A model generated the notes under the pieces. That model was not told the DNA's origin. It did not search any database and saw only the letters and a program-made list of their open reading frames with translations. A stretch of 64,000 nt of DNA, from contig CABIZX010000005.1 in assembly GCA_902363375.1 (NCBI GenBank), positions 196,734 through 260,733 on the forward strand, given 5' to 3'. Position 1 is the stretch's first letter. Each line of letters opens with the position of its first letter. Shown here piece by piece: positions 17,660 through 26,321 of the stretch. The position numbers were made by a program, and so were the translations under genes. This stretch comes from Clostridiaceae bacterium (GTDB lineage: Bacteria > Bacillota > Clostridia > Clostridiales > Clostridiaceae).

Positions 17660-19036
17660 TTAATCTGCTAAATACATTTCTCCAACAAGATTTACATCTC
17701 CTGCACCTATAGTTATTATAAGATCTCCATCCTTAGCATTTGATTTTAAGTAATCAACTATTTCATTGAAACTATGGTAATTTATCGCATTTACGCCAGT
17801 AAGCCTTATAGCATCACCAAGTTTTAGAGAACTTACAATTCCAGTATTTTTTTCACGGGCAGCATATATATCTGCTAATAACAAGTTATTTACACCATTA
17901 AAAGTTTTTACGAAATCATCAAAGAGAGTTATAGTTCTAGTATAAGTGTGGGGTTGAAATACCACATATAAATCTTTATGAGGATAGTTTTTACAGGCAT
18001 TGAGGGTAGCTAGAATTTCTGTTGGATGATGAGCATAGTCATCAATTACGCTAACACCATTTTTAGAACCTTTAAACTCAAATCTTCTATGAGTTCCCTT
18101 AAAATTAGATAAACCTTTTATAATGGAATCTTTAGAAATATTAAGTGCTAATGAAGTACATACAGCAGCTAAAGAATTAAGAACATTGTGTTCTCCAGGT
18201 ACACTTAAGTTTATAGAAAATAGAATTTCATCTTTTTTATATAAATCATAGGAACCACATCCAAGTGAGTTATAGGTTATATTTTTAGCTGTATATTCAC
18301 CGTTTTTTATGCCATAGGTCATTATATTGCATTTATGACCATCAAGTATGTTATTAACATTTTTATCATCACTATTACATACAAGAAAGCCATCTTCAGG
18401 TATGATATCAATAAATTTATTGAATGTATCTTTTATATGATTTATATCTCTGTAAAAGTCTAGGTGGTCTGCATCAACATTTAAAATTATTCCTATATAA
18501 GGGTGAAACTTTAAGAATGATTCTTTATATTCACAGGCTTCAGTGACAAAATAATCACTATTTCCAGCAAGGACATTACCTTGTATAATATCTAATTCAC
18601 CACCGACTAATATGGTAGGGTCCACTTGTTCTTCAATCACAATATGAGCAATCATTGAAGTTGTAGTAGTTTTACCGTGAGTACCAGCAACGGCCACATT
18701 ATATTTATGACCAAGCATTATTTTACCTAAGAATTCAGCTCTGTCCATCATAGGAATATTTAGTTCGATAGCCTTTTGAAGTTCAGGATTATCTTGGCTA
18801 ATAGCAGCTGTGTAAACCACTAAATCTGAATCCTGTATGTTATCAGAGCTATGGCCTATATATATTTTTGCACCTTTATTTCTAAGTTTTTCAATTATAT
18901 TTGAATTTTTCATATCAGAACCTGAGACAGTATATCCATTTTTAAGCAAGATTTCAGCAAGCCCGCTCATACTAATGCCCCCGATACCTATAAAATGAAC
19001 CTTTTTATGTTTATCTTGTAAAAAATCAAAACTCAT
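17660..19036 (-). CDS. murC: UDP-N-acetylmuramate--L-alanine ligase
   Basis: A 458-aa cytosolic enzyme that joins L-Ala to UDP-MurNAc with ATP, the first peptide step of peptidoglycan synthesis. Domains: Rossmann-like N-terminus with [17 protein letters not shown], central ATPase with the P-loop [37 protein letters not shown] and HRRFEFKG, and a C-terminal domain with [10 protein letters not shown] and [12 protein letters not shown] 19036 has GGGAG ten bases upstream; the frame is open to 19057 without a better start. It is apparently monocistronic and is not in a dcw cluster here. The upstream 360 bases are AT-rich and non-coding up to the next small gene. Confidence 0.96.
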   Translation of the reverse strand: MSFDFLQDKHKKVHFIGIGGISMSGLAEILLKNGYTVSGSDMKNSNIIEKLRNKGAKIYIGHSSDNIQDSDLVVYTAAISQDNPELQKAIELNIPMMDRAEFLGKIMLGHKYNVAVAGTHGKTTTTSMIAHIVIEEQVDPTILVGGELDIIQGNVLAGNSDYFVTEACEYKESFLKFHPYIGIILNVDADHLDFYRDINHIKDTFNKFIDIIPEDGFLVCNSDDKNVNNILDGHKCNIMTYGIKNGEYTAKNITYNSLGCGSYDLYKKDEILFSINLSVPGEHNVLNSLAAVCTSLALNISKDSIIKGLSNFKGTHRRFEFKGSKNGVSVIDDYAHHPTEILATLNACKNYPHKDLYVVFQPHTYTRTITLFDDFVKTFNGVNNLLLADIYAAREKNTGIVSSLKLGDAIRLTGVNAINYHSFNEIVDYLKSNAKDGDLIITIGAGDVNLVGEMYLAD

Positions 19037-19421
19037 ATAATAACAACTCCCATACAAAATAATATTACATTCATGAATTTTATATATTTAAAATATAATT
19101 ATAGATTTATCTAATAATTATGATGTTTGTATAAAAATAAATGAATACCTATTATAGATTATATACAAAAACATTCATAAAAAACACATATATTTTAGAA
19201 AGCCTTTGAATTTATATAATTGAAAAAATTTTACAAGCAATATGGTAGAAAATTCAGAAAAATGCTTTCCTAAATTGAATAAATATGTTAAAATTAAAAC
19301 AATCACAATTATTTAAAAACTACATGTATTAATGAAAATCGTAAATATTTATACTCGATATCAATTTTTATAACTATTAGATGATATGTCTAATAGAAAA
19401 TTTATAGGGGAGAGTGTTAAA

Positions 19422-19565
19422 ATGTTAACAATTATGTTGGGGGAGTATTTTAATTGGCAACGAAACATCGATGGTGAAGAAAAGGATAAAATACTTGATA
19501 TCTATGATGAAGATGAAATTATGGGTATAGAGGTTGAATATTTATCATGGCAATTTAGCTTGTAA
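19422..19565 (+). CDS. Small acidic protein, 47 aa
   Basis: An ATG at 19422 with a strong upstream site (TAGGGGAGAGTG) opens a 47-codon frame rich in Asp and Glu (NIDGEEKDKILDIYDEDEIM). It is followed within 35 bases by an excellent terminator. The start signal, spacing and terminator make a real short gene likely. No family recognised; no membrane segment or cysteine. Confidence 0.55.
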   Translation: MLTIMLGEYFNWQRNIDGEEKDKILDIYDEDEIMGIEVEYLSWQFSL

Positions 19566-19597
19566 ATTAGAAATATATTTTAAAGTCTCTATAGTAT

Positions 19598-19648
19598 AAA
19601 AAAGCAAAAATCCTAATCTATATAATAGCTTAGGATTTTTGCTTTTTT
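19598..19648. terminator. Bidirectional hairpin terminator
   Basis: A perfect 19-bp inverted repeat (19598-19616 with 19630-19648) with an A run on the left and a T run on the right. It contains the stop codon of the minus-strand formimidoylglutamase gene. Confidence 0.88.
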
Positions 19649-20669
19649 AATTAAGACTATTGTATTCTAGGCTTTTAAGTTTGCAAATCGTATTTACAAG
19701 AGAGAATATAATTACTCCAGCTAAGTTAGAAGTGATATTATCTTTATCAAATCTAGGAGCTACTTCACATATATCAAAGGTTAGGACTCTGTTAGATTTT
19801 AAGATATGTTTAAGTAGTTTTATAACTATTTCGGGATTTAGACCTAGAGTTTGAGTAGAACTAACACCTGGCGCAAAGGCCGCAGAGAATACATCTGAGC
19901 AAATAGTTACATATATATAGTCCTGATTTCTCATAAAGTTATTTAATTCTCTCAAAAGCTGCCAACCATCACTATAGAGTATATTTTTAGCCAATGTATA
20001 TTTAACACCTAGTTTATTTGCAGTTTTAAATAAATCTACTGTATTACTGTGTTCCTGTATGCCTATACAAAAATAAGAAAAGTCCATGTCTTTATCATGA
20101 CATATATCAGAAATCTGTCTAAACATAGTTCCGGAACTACCCTCATTATTATATGGACGCAAATCAAAGTGAGCATCAAAATTTATAATACCTATTTTAG
20201 GATTAGATGATATTTTATCTATATGGGTAAGAGCTCCATTGTAGTTCCCAAAGGCTGTCTCATGTCCACCACCGAGGACTATGGGGAATATATTTAAATC
20301 CAATAGCTTGGACACACAATCACTTAAAAGTTTTTGTCCTTCAGCAAGAGATATATCTTCAACTATTATATCTCCGGCATCAAAAATATTTACTGATTTA
20401 TTAAAAGTACAGGGAAGATTCGAAAGCTCTTTTCTTATGAATATAGGACCGTTCATAGCACCTGTGCGGCCTTTATTTTTCTTCACGCCTTCATCACAAC
20501 AAAATCCTAAAAGAGCAAAATTTAATCCATCCATAGGTTCAAGGTCATCTCGACAAAGATCTAGAGGTCTAATCCATTGATGCCACCTAAAAGCATCAAA
20601 ATTATCATTACTATCGACTCTGCCTTTCCATAAATCTTTATTCATAGGTTCATAGTTTTTAATAAACAT
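19647..20669 (-). CDS. hutG: Formimidoylglutamase-like protein (ureohydrolase family)
   Basis: A 340-aa arginase/agmatinase-fold protein. It resembles formimidoylglutamase, which splits N-formimidoyl-glutamate to glutamate and formamide in histidine breakdown. Metal sites: GGGHE (His136) and NFDAHFDLR (Asp165, His167, Asp169). The second Asp motif reads TICSDVFSAAFAPGVSS, with Cys257 where the usual ureohydrolase DxD has its first Asp; Asp259 is kept. No other hut gene is nearby, so the pathway assignment rests on similarity. The ATG follows GAGGTGATTTT. The specific symbol is moderately certain. Confidence 0.78.
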   Translation of the reverse strand: MFIKNYEPMNKDLWKGRVDSNDNFDAFRWHQWIRPLDLCRDDLEPMDGLNFALLGFCCDEGVKKNKGRTGAMNGPIFIRKELSNLPCTFNKSVNIFDAGDIIVEDISLAEGQKLLSDCVSKLLDLNIFPIVLGGGHETAFGNYNGALTHIDKISSNPKIGIINFDAHFDLRPYNNEGSSGTMFRQISDICHDKDMDFSYFCIGIQEHSNTVDLFKTANKLGVKYTLAKNILYSDGWQLLRELNNFMRNQDYIYVTICSDVFSAAFAPGVSSTQTLGLNPEIVIKLLKHILKSNRVLTFDICEVAPRFDKDNITSNLAGVIIFSLVNTICKLKSLEYNSLN

Positions 20670-20871
20670 AAAATCACCTCACGAGTAACTTCTTAGTAGT
20701 ATTATACGTTTACAGTATAAGTCAAAGCAGAAATATTATCAATGTTATATATAAAATAAAAAATTCAAAAATAATAGTTATATTTTAAAAATATCTACAT
20801 ATACATTAAAAAAACGGACATTCATTAATTTATGATTCAATTATAATTTTTAGTAATGAATAAAAATAATA

Positions 20872-20900
20872 TTGACAATTGAACATGTGTTCGCTATCAT
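20872..20900 (+). promoter_or_regulatory. Sigma-A promoter with an embedded LexA (SOS) box
   Basis: TTGACA (20872-20877), 17 bases, then TATCAT (20895-20900). Inside the spacer lies GAACATGTGTTC (20881-20892), which fits the Firmicute LexA/DinR box core GAAC-N4-GTTC. Binding between -35 and -10 would block transcription until DNA damage. It drives the 77-aa gene that starts at 20933. Confidence 0.7.
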
Positions 20901-20932
20901 ATAAGTATGATAACAAATAGGGGGGTAAAAAG

Positions 20933-21166
20933 ATGAGAAACAAAGATTTGTTTATTGAGTTAAAGTATAAGGCAGATGGTCAAGGGCTTGAGGGTATAAA
21001 TTTTTTAGAAGATGATACAACTATAGGTGGGCAAAAATATATGTTATGTGGTGGAGTTTTAAATAAAAATGGAGGTAAGCTTTTATTTAAAGCTAGAAAT
21101 ATACAAGAAGCTAATGAGTTTACCAAAAGAAATCCTTTAACTTCAAAGATAGTAGTATGCAGTTAA
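20933..21166 (+). CDS. Conserved-looking 77-aa protein under a LexA-like box
   Basis: A soluble protein of 77 aa. The N-terminal half is charged (KDLFIELKYKADGQGLEG) and there is a glycine-containing core (IGGQKYMLCGGVLNKNGG). Two Cys residues are present, at about 58 and 76 from visual reading. There is no membrane segment and no family that I recognise. The ATG follows GGGGGGTAAAAAG at ideal spacing, and the gene has its own promoter and terminator, so it is a complete single-gene unit. The SOS-type operator suggests induction on DNA damage; the function is unknown. Confidence 0.75.
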   Translation: MRNKDLFIELKYKADGQGLEGINFLEDDTTIGGQKYMLCGGVLNKNGGKLLFKARNIQEANEFTKRNPLTSKIVVCS

Positions 21167-21182
21167 TATATATCATAAAATT

Positions 21183-21235
21183 AAGAGCTCTCTCAAAATG
21201 AAGATTTATCAAATCTTTATTCTGAGGTAGCTCTT
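21183..21235 (+). terminator. Hairpin terminator
   Basis: Long arms with a short internal mismatch (AAGAGCT...AGCTCTT outer, CTCAAAATGAAGATTT inner) close around ATCA. The structure lies just after the 77-aa gene. From here to 21518 the sequence is AT-rich and holds no gene I can support. Confidence 0.7.
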
Positions 21236-21518
21236 TTGATTTACCGTAATTGTATGGTACAATTATAAATATATAACCTTCATGAAGATGATATTAATAG
21301 AAATTAAAAGTTTGATTATATACGTTTTAAACTTGGATATCTATTCAAGATCTTAATTTATGATTAAGTTACATAAGAAGGAATATATTAATATAAAACT
21401 TTTTAATATTATTCCATAAAAATATTAGAAAATAATTGTAATGTAGAAGCAAAACATATAGAATAAAAATGAACGATAAAGCTTAAAATAAAGATAAAAT
21501 TCGGAAGGATATAGTTAG

Positions 21519-22349
21519 ATGGAGAAAATTAAAGATAAGTTTAGTAGAAACCAGAGAGTTATCGGTATAACAAAAGTTTTAACTGAAAATCCTAATAAAG
21601 TTATAACATTAAATTTATTTACAGAAAAATTTAATGCAGCGAAATCTACTATTAGTGAAGATATAGTTATAGTTAGAGAAGTCATAGAAGCATTATCTAT
21701 GGGAAAAATAGAAACAGTTGCAGGTGCTGCAGGTGGAATAAGATTTATAAATGAAAAATCTAGTGCAGATAAGAAGCAATTTTTAGAAGATTTATGTGAA
21801 GCTTTAAGACAAAAGTCTAGAGTTGTACCAGGTAATTTTTTATATATAACGGATATAGCATACAATCCAAGTATTATTCAAAATGCAGCTATAATACTTG
21901 CAAGTAAATTTAAAGATATGAATGTAGACTATGTTGTAACAATAGAAACTAAAGGGATTCCATTGGGTTATGAAGTTGCAAAACAATTGGGAGTACAACT
22001 AGTTACAGTAAGACATGATAGTAAATATACAGAAGGAACAACGGTAAGTATAAATTATGCTTCAGGTTCAAGTAATAGACTTAGAACTATGACTTTATCA
22101 ACAAAATCTATGACAAGAAGTAGTAGGTGTGTATTTGTAGACGACTTTATGAGAGGTGGAGGAACTGCAAAGGGAATTAAAGAACTTTTAAGTGAATTTG
22201 ATAGTGAATTACTAGGTAGTGGTTTTTTAATAGATAATGTAGAAGTTAGTGATAAACTTGTAGATGACTACGTTTCTTTAGTAAATTTCTATGGTATTGG
22301 AGAAGATGGGGTTGCAATAGTTAGACCATCTGATGAAAAAAACAAATAA
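21519..22349 (+). CDS. purR: Purine operon repressor PurR
   Basis: A 276-aa regulator. Residues 1-72 form the winged-helix DNA-binding domain (RNQRVIGITKVLTENPNKVI, then FNAAKSTISEDIVIVRE). Residues 90-270 form a phosphoribosyltransferase-like domain with the PRPP loop CVFVDDFMRGGGTAKG. In B. subtilis PurR represses purine genes and is released by PRPP. Its location, upstream of spoVG, glmU and prs, matches other Firmicutes and links purine control to PRPP synthesis. The ATG follows CGGAAGGATATAGTTAG. Confidence 0.96.
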   Translation: MEKIKDKFSRNQRVIGITKVLTENPNKVITLNLFTEKFNAAKSTISEDIVIVREVIEALSMGKIETVAGAAGGIRFINEKSSADKKQFLEDLCEALRQKSRVVPGNFLYITDIAYNPSIIQNAAIILASKFKDMNVDYVVTIETKGIPLGYEVAKQLGVQLVTVRHDSKYTEGTTVSINYASGSSNRLRTMTLSTKSMTRSSRCVFVDDFMRGGGTAKGIKELLSEFDSELLGSGFLIDNVEVSDKLVDDYVSLVNFYGIGEDGVAIVRPSDEKNK

Positions 22350-22371
22350 ATTGCAAATAAAATTGAAAATG

Positions 22372-22381
22372 TTTCGACAAA
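22372..22381 (-). promoter_or_regulatory. Spo0A box upstream of spoVG
   Basis: On the minus strand this reads TTTGTCGAAA, a full match to the 0A-box core TGTCGAA. It lies two bases before the -35 element of the sigma-H promoter. Confidence 0.6.
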
Positions 22382-22383
22382 TA

Positions 22384-22412
22384 GAAGGAATTACAATATA
22401 TTAGTAGAATAA
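22384..22412 (+). promoter_or_regulatory. Sigma-H promoter of spoVG
   Basis: GAAGGAATT (22384-22392), 11 bases, then GTAGAATAA (22404-22412). Both halves match the sigma-H consensus RNAGGAWWW-N11/12-RNNGAATWW completely. B. subtilis spoVG is a classic sigma-H gene, so sequence and knowledge agree. Confidence 0.8.
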
Positions 22413-22444
22413 TACATGAAAGCACATCTTGGAGGTGGAATTTC

Positions 22445-22729
22445 ATGATAATTACAGATGTTAGAATTAGAAAGATTACCACAGAAGGAAAAATGAAAGC
22501 AATAGTATCTATAACATTAGATAATGAATTTGTTGTTCATGATATCAAAATAATTGAAGGACAAAGTGGTAACTTTATAGCTATGCCTAGTAGAAGAACA
22601 CCTGATGGGGAGTTTAAGGATATAGCGCATCCAATTAATACGGAAACAAGAGAGAAAATTCAAAAATCTATACTTGACGAGTATGAAAAAGTTAAAAATG
22701 AAGAGCAAGTAGAAGATGAAATAGTCTAA
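22445..22729 (+). CDS. spoVG: Septation/sporulation regulator SpoVG
   Basis: A 94-aa SpoVG-family protein, a small nucleic-acid-binding regulator needed for spore cortex formation and septation control in Bacillus. Typical segments: [31 protein letters not shown], and [20 protein letters not shown], followed by [12 protein letters not shown] and an acidic tail. The ATG lies 8 bases after GGAGGTG. It has its own sigma-H promoter with a Spo0A box and its own terminator, so it is expressed separately from purR and glmU. Confidence 0.97.
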   Translation: MIITDVRIRKITTEGKMKAIVSITLDNEFVVHDIKIIEGQSGNFIAMPSRRTPDGEFKDIAHPINTETREKIQKSILDEYEKVKNEEQVEDEIV

Positions 22730-22733
22730 TTAT

Positions 22734-22758
22734 AAAAAGGAGCATAGAACTCCTTTTT
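22734..22758 (+). terminator. Terminator of spoVG
   Basis: A 9-bp perfect hairpin (22734-22742 with 22750-22758), T-rich on the right side, five bases after the stop codon. Confidence 0.8.
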
Positions 22759-23031
22759 ATTTTGTGTGTTGTTAAACTATAGTTTTGTATAAAAAATATA
22801 CTTTGGTTGAAAAAGTATAACAGTTTCAATATAATAAGTATAGAAGTAATATATAAATATAATAATTATGATAGATTAATATTAAAAAAATAAGAAATAT
22901 TAGTATTAAATTGCAATGCAATAATTTAAAAGAAAATATTATATGTAATTTATGTGAAGGGTTTAAAACGTTTTACTTAATCTTTCTATAAATGACCTAC
23001 CTAGTATATTTAAAGTGAAGAGGTGTGTGAA

Positions 23032-24402
23032 TTGTATAAATGTGCTATAATTCTGGCTGCAGGTGAAGGTAAAAGAATGAAATCCAATACTCCTAAGGTT
23101 TTACACAAAGTTTGTGGAAAAGAAATGATAAATCATGTAATAGATAATATAAGAAAATCTGGAGTAGAAGAAGTAAGTATAGTTATTGGAAAAGGTGCTG
23201 ACAAGGTTAGAAAAGAAACTGAAAATAGAAATGTATTCTATTCAGTTCAAGAAGAACAATTAGGTACTGGTCATGCTGTAATGTGTGCAGAAGAATTTTT
23301 AAAAGGGAAAAAAGGTTCTGTAGCTATATTTGTTGGAGATGGCCCTTTAATAACAGAAGAAACAGTAGCAAAGCTTACTAAATATCATGAAGAGGAAAAA
23401 TGTAGTGCTACAATATTGACATCTATAATGAGTGATCCTCTAAAGTATGGAAGAATTATTAGAAACACTCAGGGTGAAGTAGAAAAAATTGTAGAGTTTA
23501 AGGATTGCAACGAAGAAGAAATTAATGTTAATGAAATTAATTCAGGTATGTATTGTTTTGACATAGATACTTTATTGAACACTTTAGGAAAACTTAATAA
23601 CAATAATAATCAAGGTGAATATTATCTAACTGATGTTATCGAGATATTAAAGAGTGAAGGAAAAAAAGTTGGAGCTATTGCTGTAGATGTAGAAGAAATT
23701 ACTGCTGTTAATTCAAAGGTAGAGCTTTCAGTTGCAAATGAAATAATGAGAAATAGAATAAATAGAAAGCACATGGATAATGGAGTTATAATTATAGATC
23801 CTAAAAACACATATATAGAATGCGATGTAACTATAGGTCAAGATACTGTAATCTATCCGGGAAATGTAATAGAAGGATCTACAGTAATCGGTGAGAATTG
23901 TTTATTATATTCAAATAACAGAATAACTAATAGTACAATTGGTGATGATGTAACTATAGAAAATTCTGTAGTATTAAATAGTGCAGTTGGAGATAATACT
24001 ACAGTTGGTCCTTTTGCTTATATAAGACCAGAAACAACTATAGGAAATAATGCAAGAATAGGAGATTTTGTTGAAATCAAAAAATCTACTATCGGAAATG
24101 GAACTAAAGTATCACATTTAACCTATATAGGGGATGCAGAAGTAGGAGAAAAATGTAACTTTGGATGTGGAACTGTTGTAGTAAACTATGATGGAAAAGC
24201 AAAATACAAAACTACAATTGGAAATAATGTATTTATAGGATGTAACACTAACCTAGTATCTCCAGTGGAAGTAGAAGATGATACTTATATTGCAGCTGGA
24301 TCAACAATAACAGAAAAAGTACCAGAGGGATCTTTAGCTATAGCAAGAGCTAGGCAGATAAATAAAGAAAACTGGGTATATGATAAAAACAAAAACAAAT
24401 AA
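23032..24402 (+). CDS. glmU: Bifunctional UDP-GlcNAc pyrophosphorylase / glucosamine-1-phosphate acetyltransferase
   Basis: About 456 aa. The N-terminal uridylyltransferase (1-228) has [30 protein letters not shown] and VGDGPLI. The C-terminal acetyltransferase is a left-handed beta-helix of hexapeptide repeats (from about 250) with [20 protein letters not shown] and the acetyl-CoA region [13 protein letters not shown]. It makes UDP-GlcNAc for peptidoglycan and teichoic acids. TTG 23032 lies eight bases after GAAGAGG; GTG 23023 overlaps that site. It is followed after 21 bases by prs, so the two form an operon as in Bacillus. Confidence 0.95.
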   Translation: MYKCAIILAAGEGKRMKSNTPKVLHKVCGKEMINHVIDNIRKSGVEEVSIVIGKGADKVRKETENRNVFYSVQEEQLGTGHAVMCAEEFLKGKKGSVAIFVGDGPLITEETVAKLTKYHEEEKCSATILTSIMSDPLKYGRIIRNTQGEVEKIVEFKDCNEEEINVNEINSGMYCFDIDTLLNTLGKLNNNNNQGEYYLTDVIEILKSEGKKVGAIAVDVEEITAVNSKVELSVANEIMRNRINRKHMDNGVIIIDPKNTYIECDVTIGQDTVIYPGNVIEGSTVIGENCLLYSNNRITNSTIGDDVTIENSVVLNSAVGDNTTVGPFAYIRPETTIGNNARIGDFVEIKKSTIGNGTKVSHLTYIGDAEVGEKCNFGCGTVVVNYDGKAKYKTTIGNNVFIGCNTNLVSPVEVEDDTYIAAGSTITEKVPEGSLAIARARQINKENWVYDKNKNK

Positions 24403-24423
24403 AGTTTTAGGAGGATTACATAA

Positions 24424-25383
24424 ATGATAAGCCATGGAAGAAACATTAAAATCTTTGCAGGAAACTCGTATCCTGAATTAGCTGCAGATATTGCAAACAG
24501 ACTAGGACTTTCAGTTGGAGAAAGTCAAGTTACTACTTTCAGTGATGGAGAGATTGCTGTAAATATTGGAGAAACTGTTAGAGGACTTGATGTTTTCGTT
24601 ATACAACCAACTAGTGCTCCAGTAAACAACAATTTGATGGAACTTTTAATTATGATTGATGCCCTTAAGAGAGCTTCAGCAGGAAGAATAACAGCGGTTA
24701 TACCATACTATGGATATGCGCGTCAAGACAGAAAAGCAAAGGCTAGAGATCCAATTACAGCTAAATTAGTTGCAGACTTAATTACAGCAGCAGGAGCAGA
24801 TAGAGTTTTAACTATGGATTTACATGCGGCTCAAATACAAGGATATTTCAATATACCAGTAGATAATTTAGTTGGTTCACCAATACTAAGCGATTACTTC
24901 ATAGAAAAAGGCTTTAAAGACTGTGATGATGTAGTAGTAGTTTCACCGGATCTTGGAAGTGTTACAAGAGCAAGAAAATTCGCTGATAAGTTAAATGCTC
25001 CAATAGCGATTATTGATAAGAGAAGACCAAAGGCTAATGTAGCTGAAGTTATGAATATAATAGGGGAAGTAAAAGGTAAAAAAGTTATATTGATAGATGA
25101 TATGATAGATACAGCTGGTACTATTTGTAATGGTGCTAATGCTTTAGTTAAGATGGGAGCTACAGAAGTATATGCTTGCTGCTCACATGCTGTACTTTCA
25201 GGCCCAGCTATAGAAAGATTAGAAGCATCAGCAATAAAAGAGTTGGTTATGCTTGATAGTATTCATTTACCAGAAGAAAAAATGTTAGATAAGATAAAAA
25301 TATTATCAATAGCGCCTTTATTTGCAGAGGCAATTAGAAGAATATATGAAGAAGTTTCTGTAAGTAAACTTTTTGATGAATAG
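24424..25383 (+). CDS. prs: Ribose-phosphate pyrophosphokinase (PRPP synthetase)
   Basis: A 319-aa class I enzyme that transfers pyrophosphate from ATP to ribose-5-phosphate, giving PRPP for purines, pyrimidines, His, Trp and NAD. Motifs: the ADIANRLG start region, [17 protein letters not shown] (ATP-binding flexible loop), [20 protein letters not shown] and the PRPP loop [13 protein letters not shown]. The length is standard. The ATG follows TTTAGGAGGATTACATAA. Second gene of the glmU-prs operon; PRPP also controls the nearby PurR. Confidence 0.97.
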   Translation: MISHGRNIKIFAGNSYPELAADIANRLGLSVGESQVTTFSDGEIAVNIGETVRGLDVFVIQPTSAPVNNNLMELLIMIDALKRASAGRITAVIPYYGYARQDRKAKARDPITAKLVADLITAAGADRVLTMDLHAAQIQGYFNIPVDNLVGSPILSDYFIEKGFKDCDDVVVVSPDLGSVTRARKFADKLNAPIAIIDKRRPKANVAEVMNIIGEVKGKKVILIDDMIDTAGTICNGANALVKMGATEVYACCSHAVLSGPAIERLEASAIKELVMLDSIHLPEEKMLDKIKILSIAPLFAEAIRRIYEEVSVSKLFDE

Positions 25384-25427
25384 TCTTAATGTTGATAATG
25401 TAAAGTTAATAGTATTATAGCTTTAAT

Positions 25428-25453
25428 TAGGGGAGGAAGTTTTTCTTCCCCTA
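25428..25453 (+). terminator. Terminator of the glmU-prs operon
   Basis: An 11-bp hairpin (25428-25438 with 25443-25453, one G-U) followed by TTTTG. Confidence 0.75.
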
Positions 25454-25634
25454 TTTTGATATAAATTGGAATATTTTTATCTTTGACTTTATAAATATTC
25501 TGTTAAAAATATTAATTTTAATAAGAAAGTACTTGGACTTAAATTTATTGTTATATAATATTATAAAAGATAGTATATAACAATTATATTCATAAAATAA
25601 ATAAAAATACTTTGAGTGTTCGGGAGGAATATCA

Positions 25635-26321
25635 ATGGAAGGAAACTTAGGTAAAATATTAGTTGTTGACGATGATAAAAATATATGTGAAGTAATAAAG
25701 ATGTATCTAGAAAATTCAGGATATAACGTTAAGGTATCAAATGATGGAAGGGAAGCCCAAGAGGCATTTACTAACTATAAGCCTGATTTAGTGCTTTTAG
25801 ATGTTATGTTACCATACTTAGATGGTATAGATGTATTGAAGTGGATAAGAAGAGATAGTGAAACACCAGTTATAATGATAACTGCTAAGGGAGAAACTTT
25901 TGACAAAGTTTTAGGACTTGAACTTGGTGCAGATGATTATATTGTTAAACCTTTTGAGCCAAAGGAACTTATGGCTAGAGTTAAAGCTGTTTTAAGAAGA
26001 TATACAGCGGAAGGAGATAGCAAGGAAACATTAACTTTTGATAACTTAGTTATAGATATAAATTCATATAATGTAACATATAAGGGACAAGAAATTAAGA
26101 TGCCACCTAAAGAATTTGAATTATTGCATTTCTTAGCAAGTAATAAAAATAGAGTGTTTACAAGAGAACAATTACTTTGTGAAGTGTGGGGATATGATTA
26201 TCCAGGAGATTCAAGAACTGTAGATGTTCATGTAAAAAGATTAAGAGAAAAGATATCAGGAGGAGATAACTGGCAATTAGAAACTGTCTGGGGAGTTGGA
26301 TATAAATTCGAGGTGAAATAG
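25635..26321 (+). CDS. OmpR-family response regulator
   Basis: A 228-aa two-component regulator. The receiver domain (1-120) has the acidic cluster VVDDDKN, phospho-acceptor Asp56 in LVLLDVMLP, Thr83 and Lys105 in IVKPFEP. The C-terminal winged helix (about 133-228) has FDNLVIDINSY, PPKEFELLHFLASNKNRVFT and DSRTVDVHVKRLREK. The ATG follows CGGGAGGAATATCA. Its stop directly precedes the ATG of the sensor kinase, and an HtrA-like gene follows, so the three are one unit. The target genes are unknown; the layout resembles cell-envelope stress systems. Confidence 0.92.
   Translation: MEGNLGKILVVDDDKNICEVIKMYLENSGYNVKVSNDGREAQEAFTNYKPDLVLLDVMLPYLDGIDVLKWIRRDSETPVIMITAKGETFDKVLGLELGADDYIVKPFEPKELMARVKAVLRRYTAEGDSKETLTFDNLVIDINSYNVTYKGQEIKMPPKEFELLHFLASNKNRVFTREQLLCEVWGYDYPGDSRTVDVHVKRLREKISGGDNWQLETVWGVGYKFEVK

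Noticed and set aside
23023..23031. GTG at 23023 as the glmU start
   Set aside because: It overlaps the GAAGAGG ribosome binding site; TTG 23032 has correct spacing and gives the usual protein length.
25618..25628. GTTCGGGA before the response regulator, considered as half of a PurR box
   Set aside because: Only one copy is present, it overlaps the ribosome binding site, and the flanking A/T pattern does not match.
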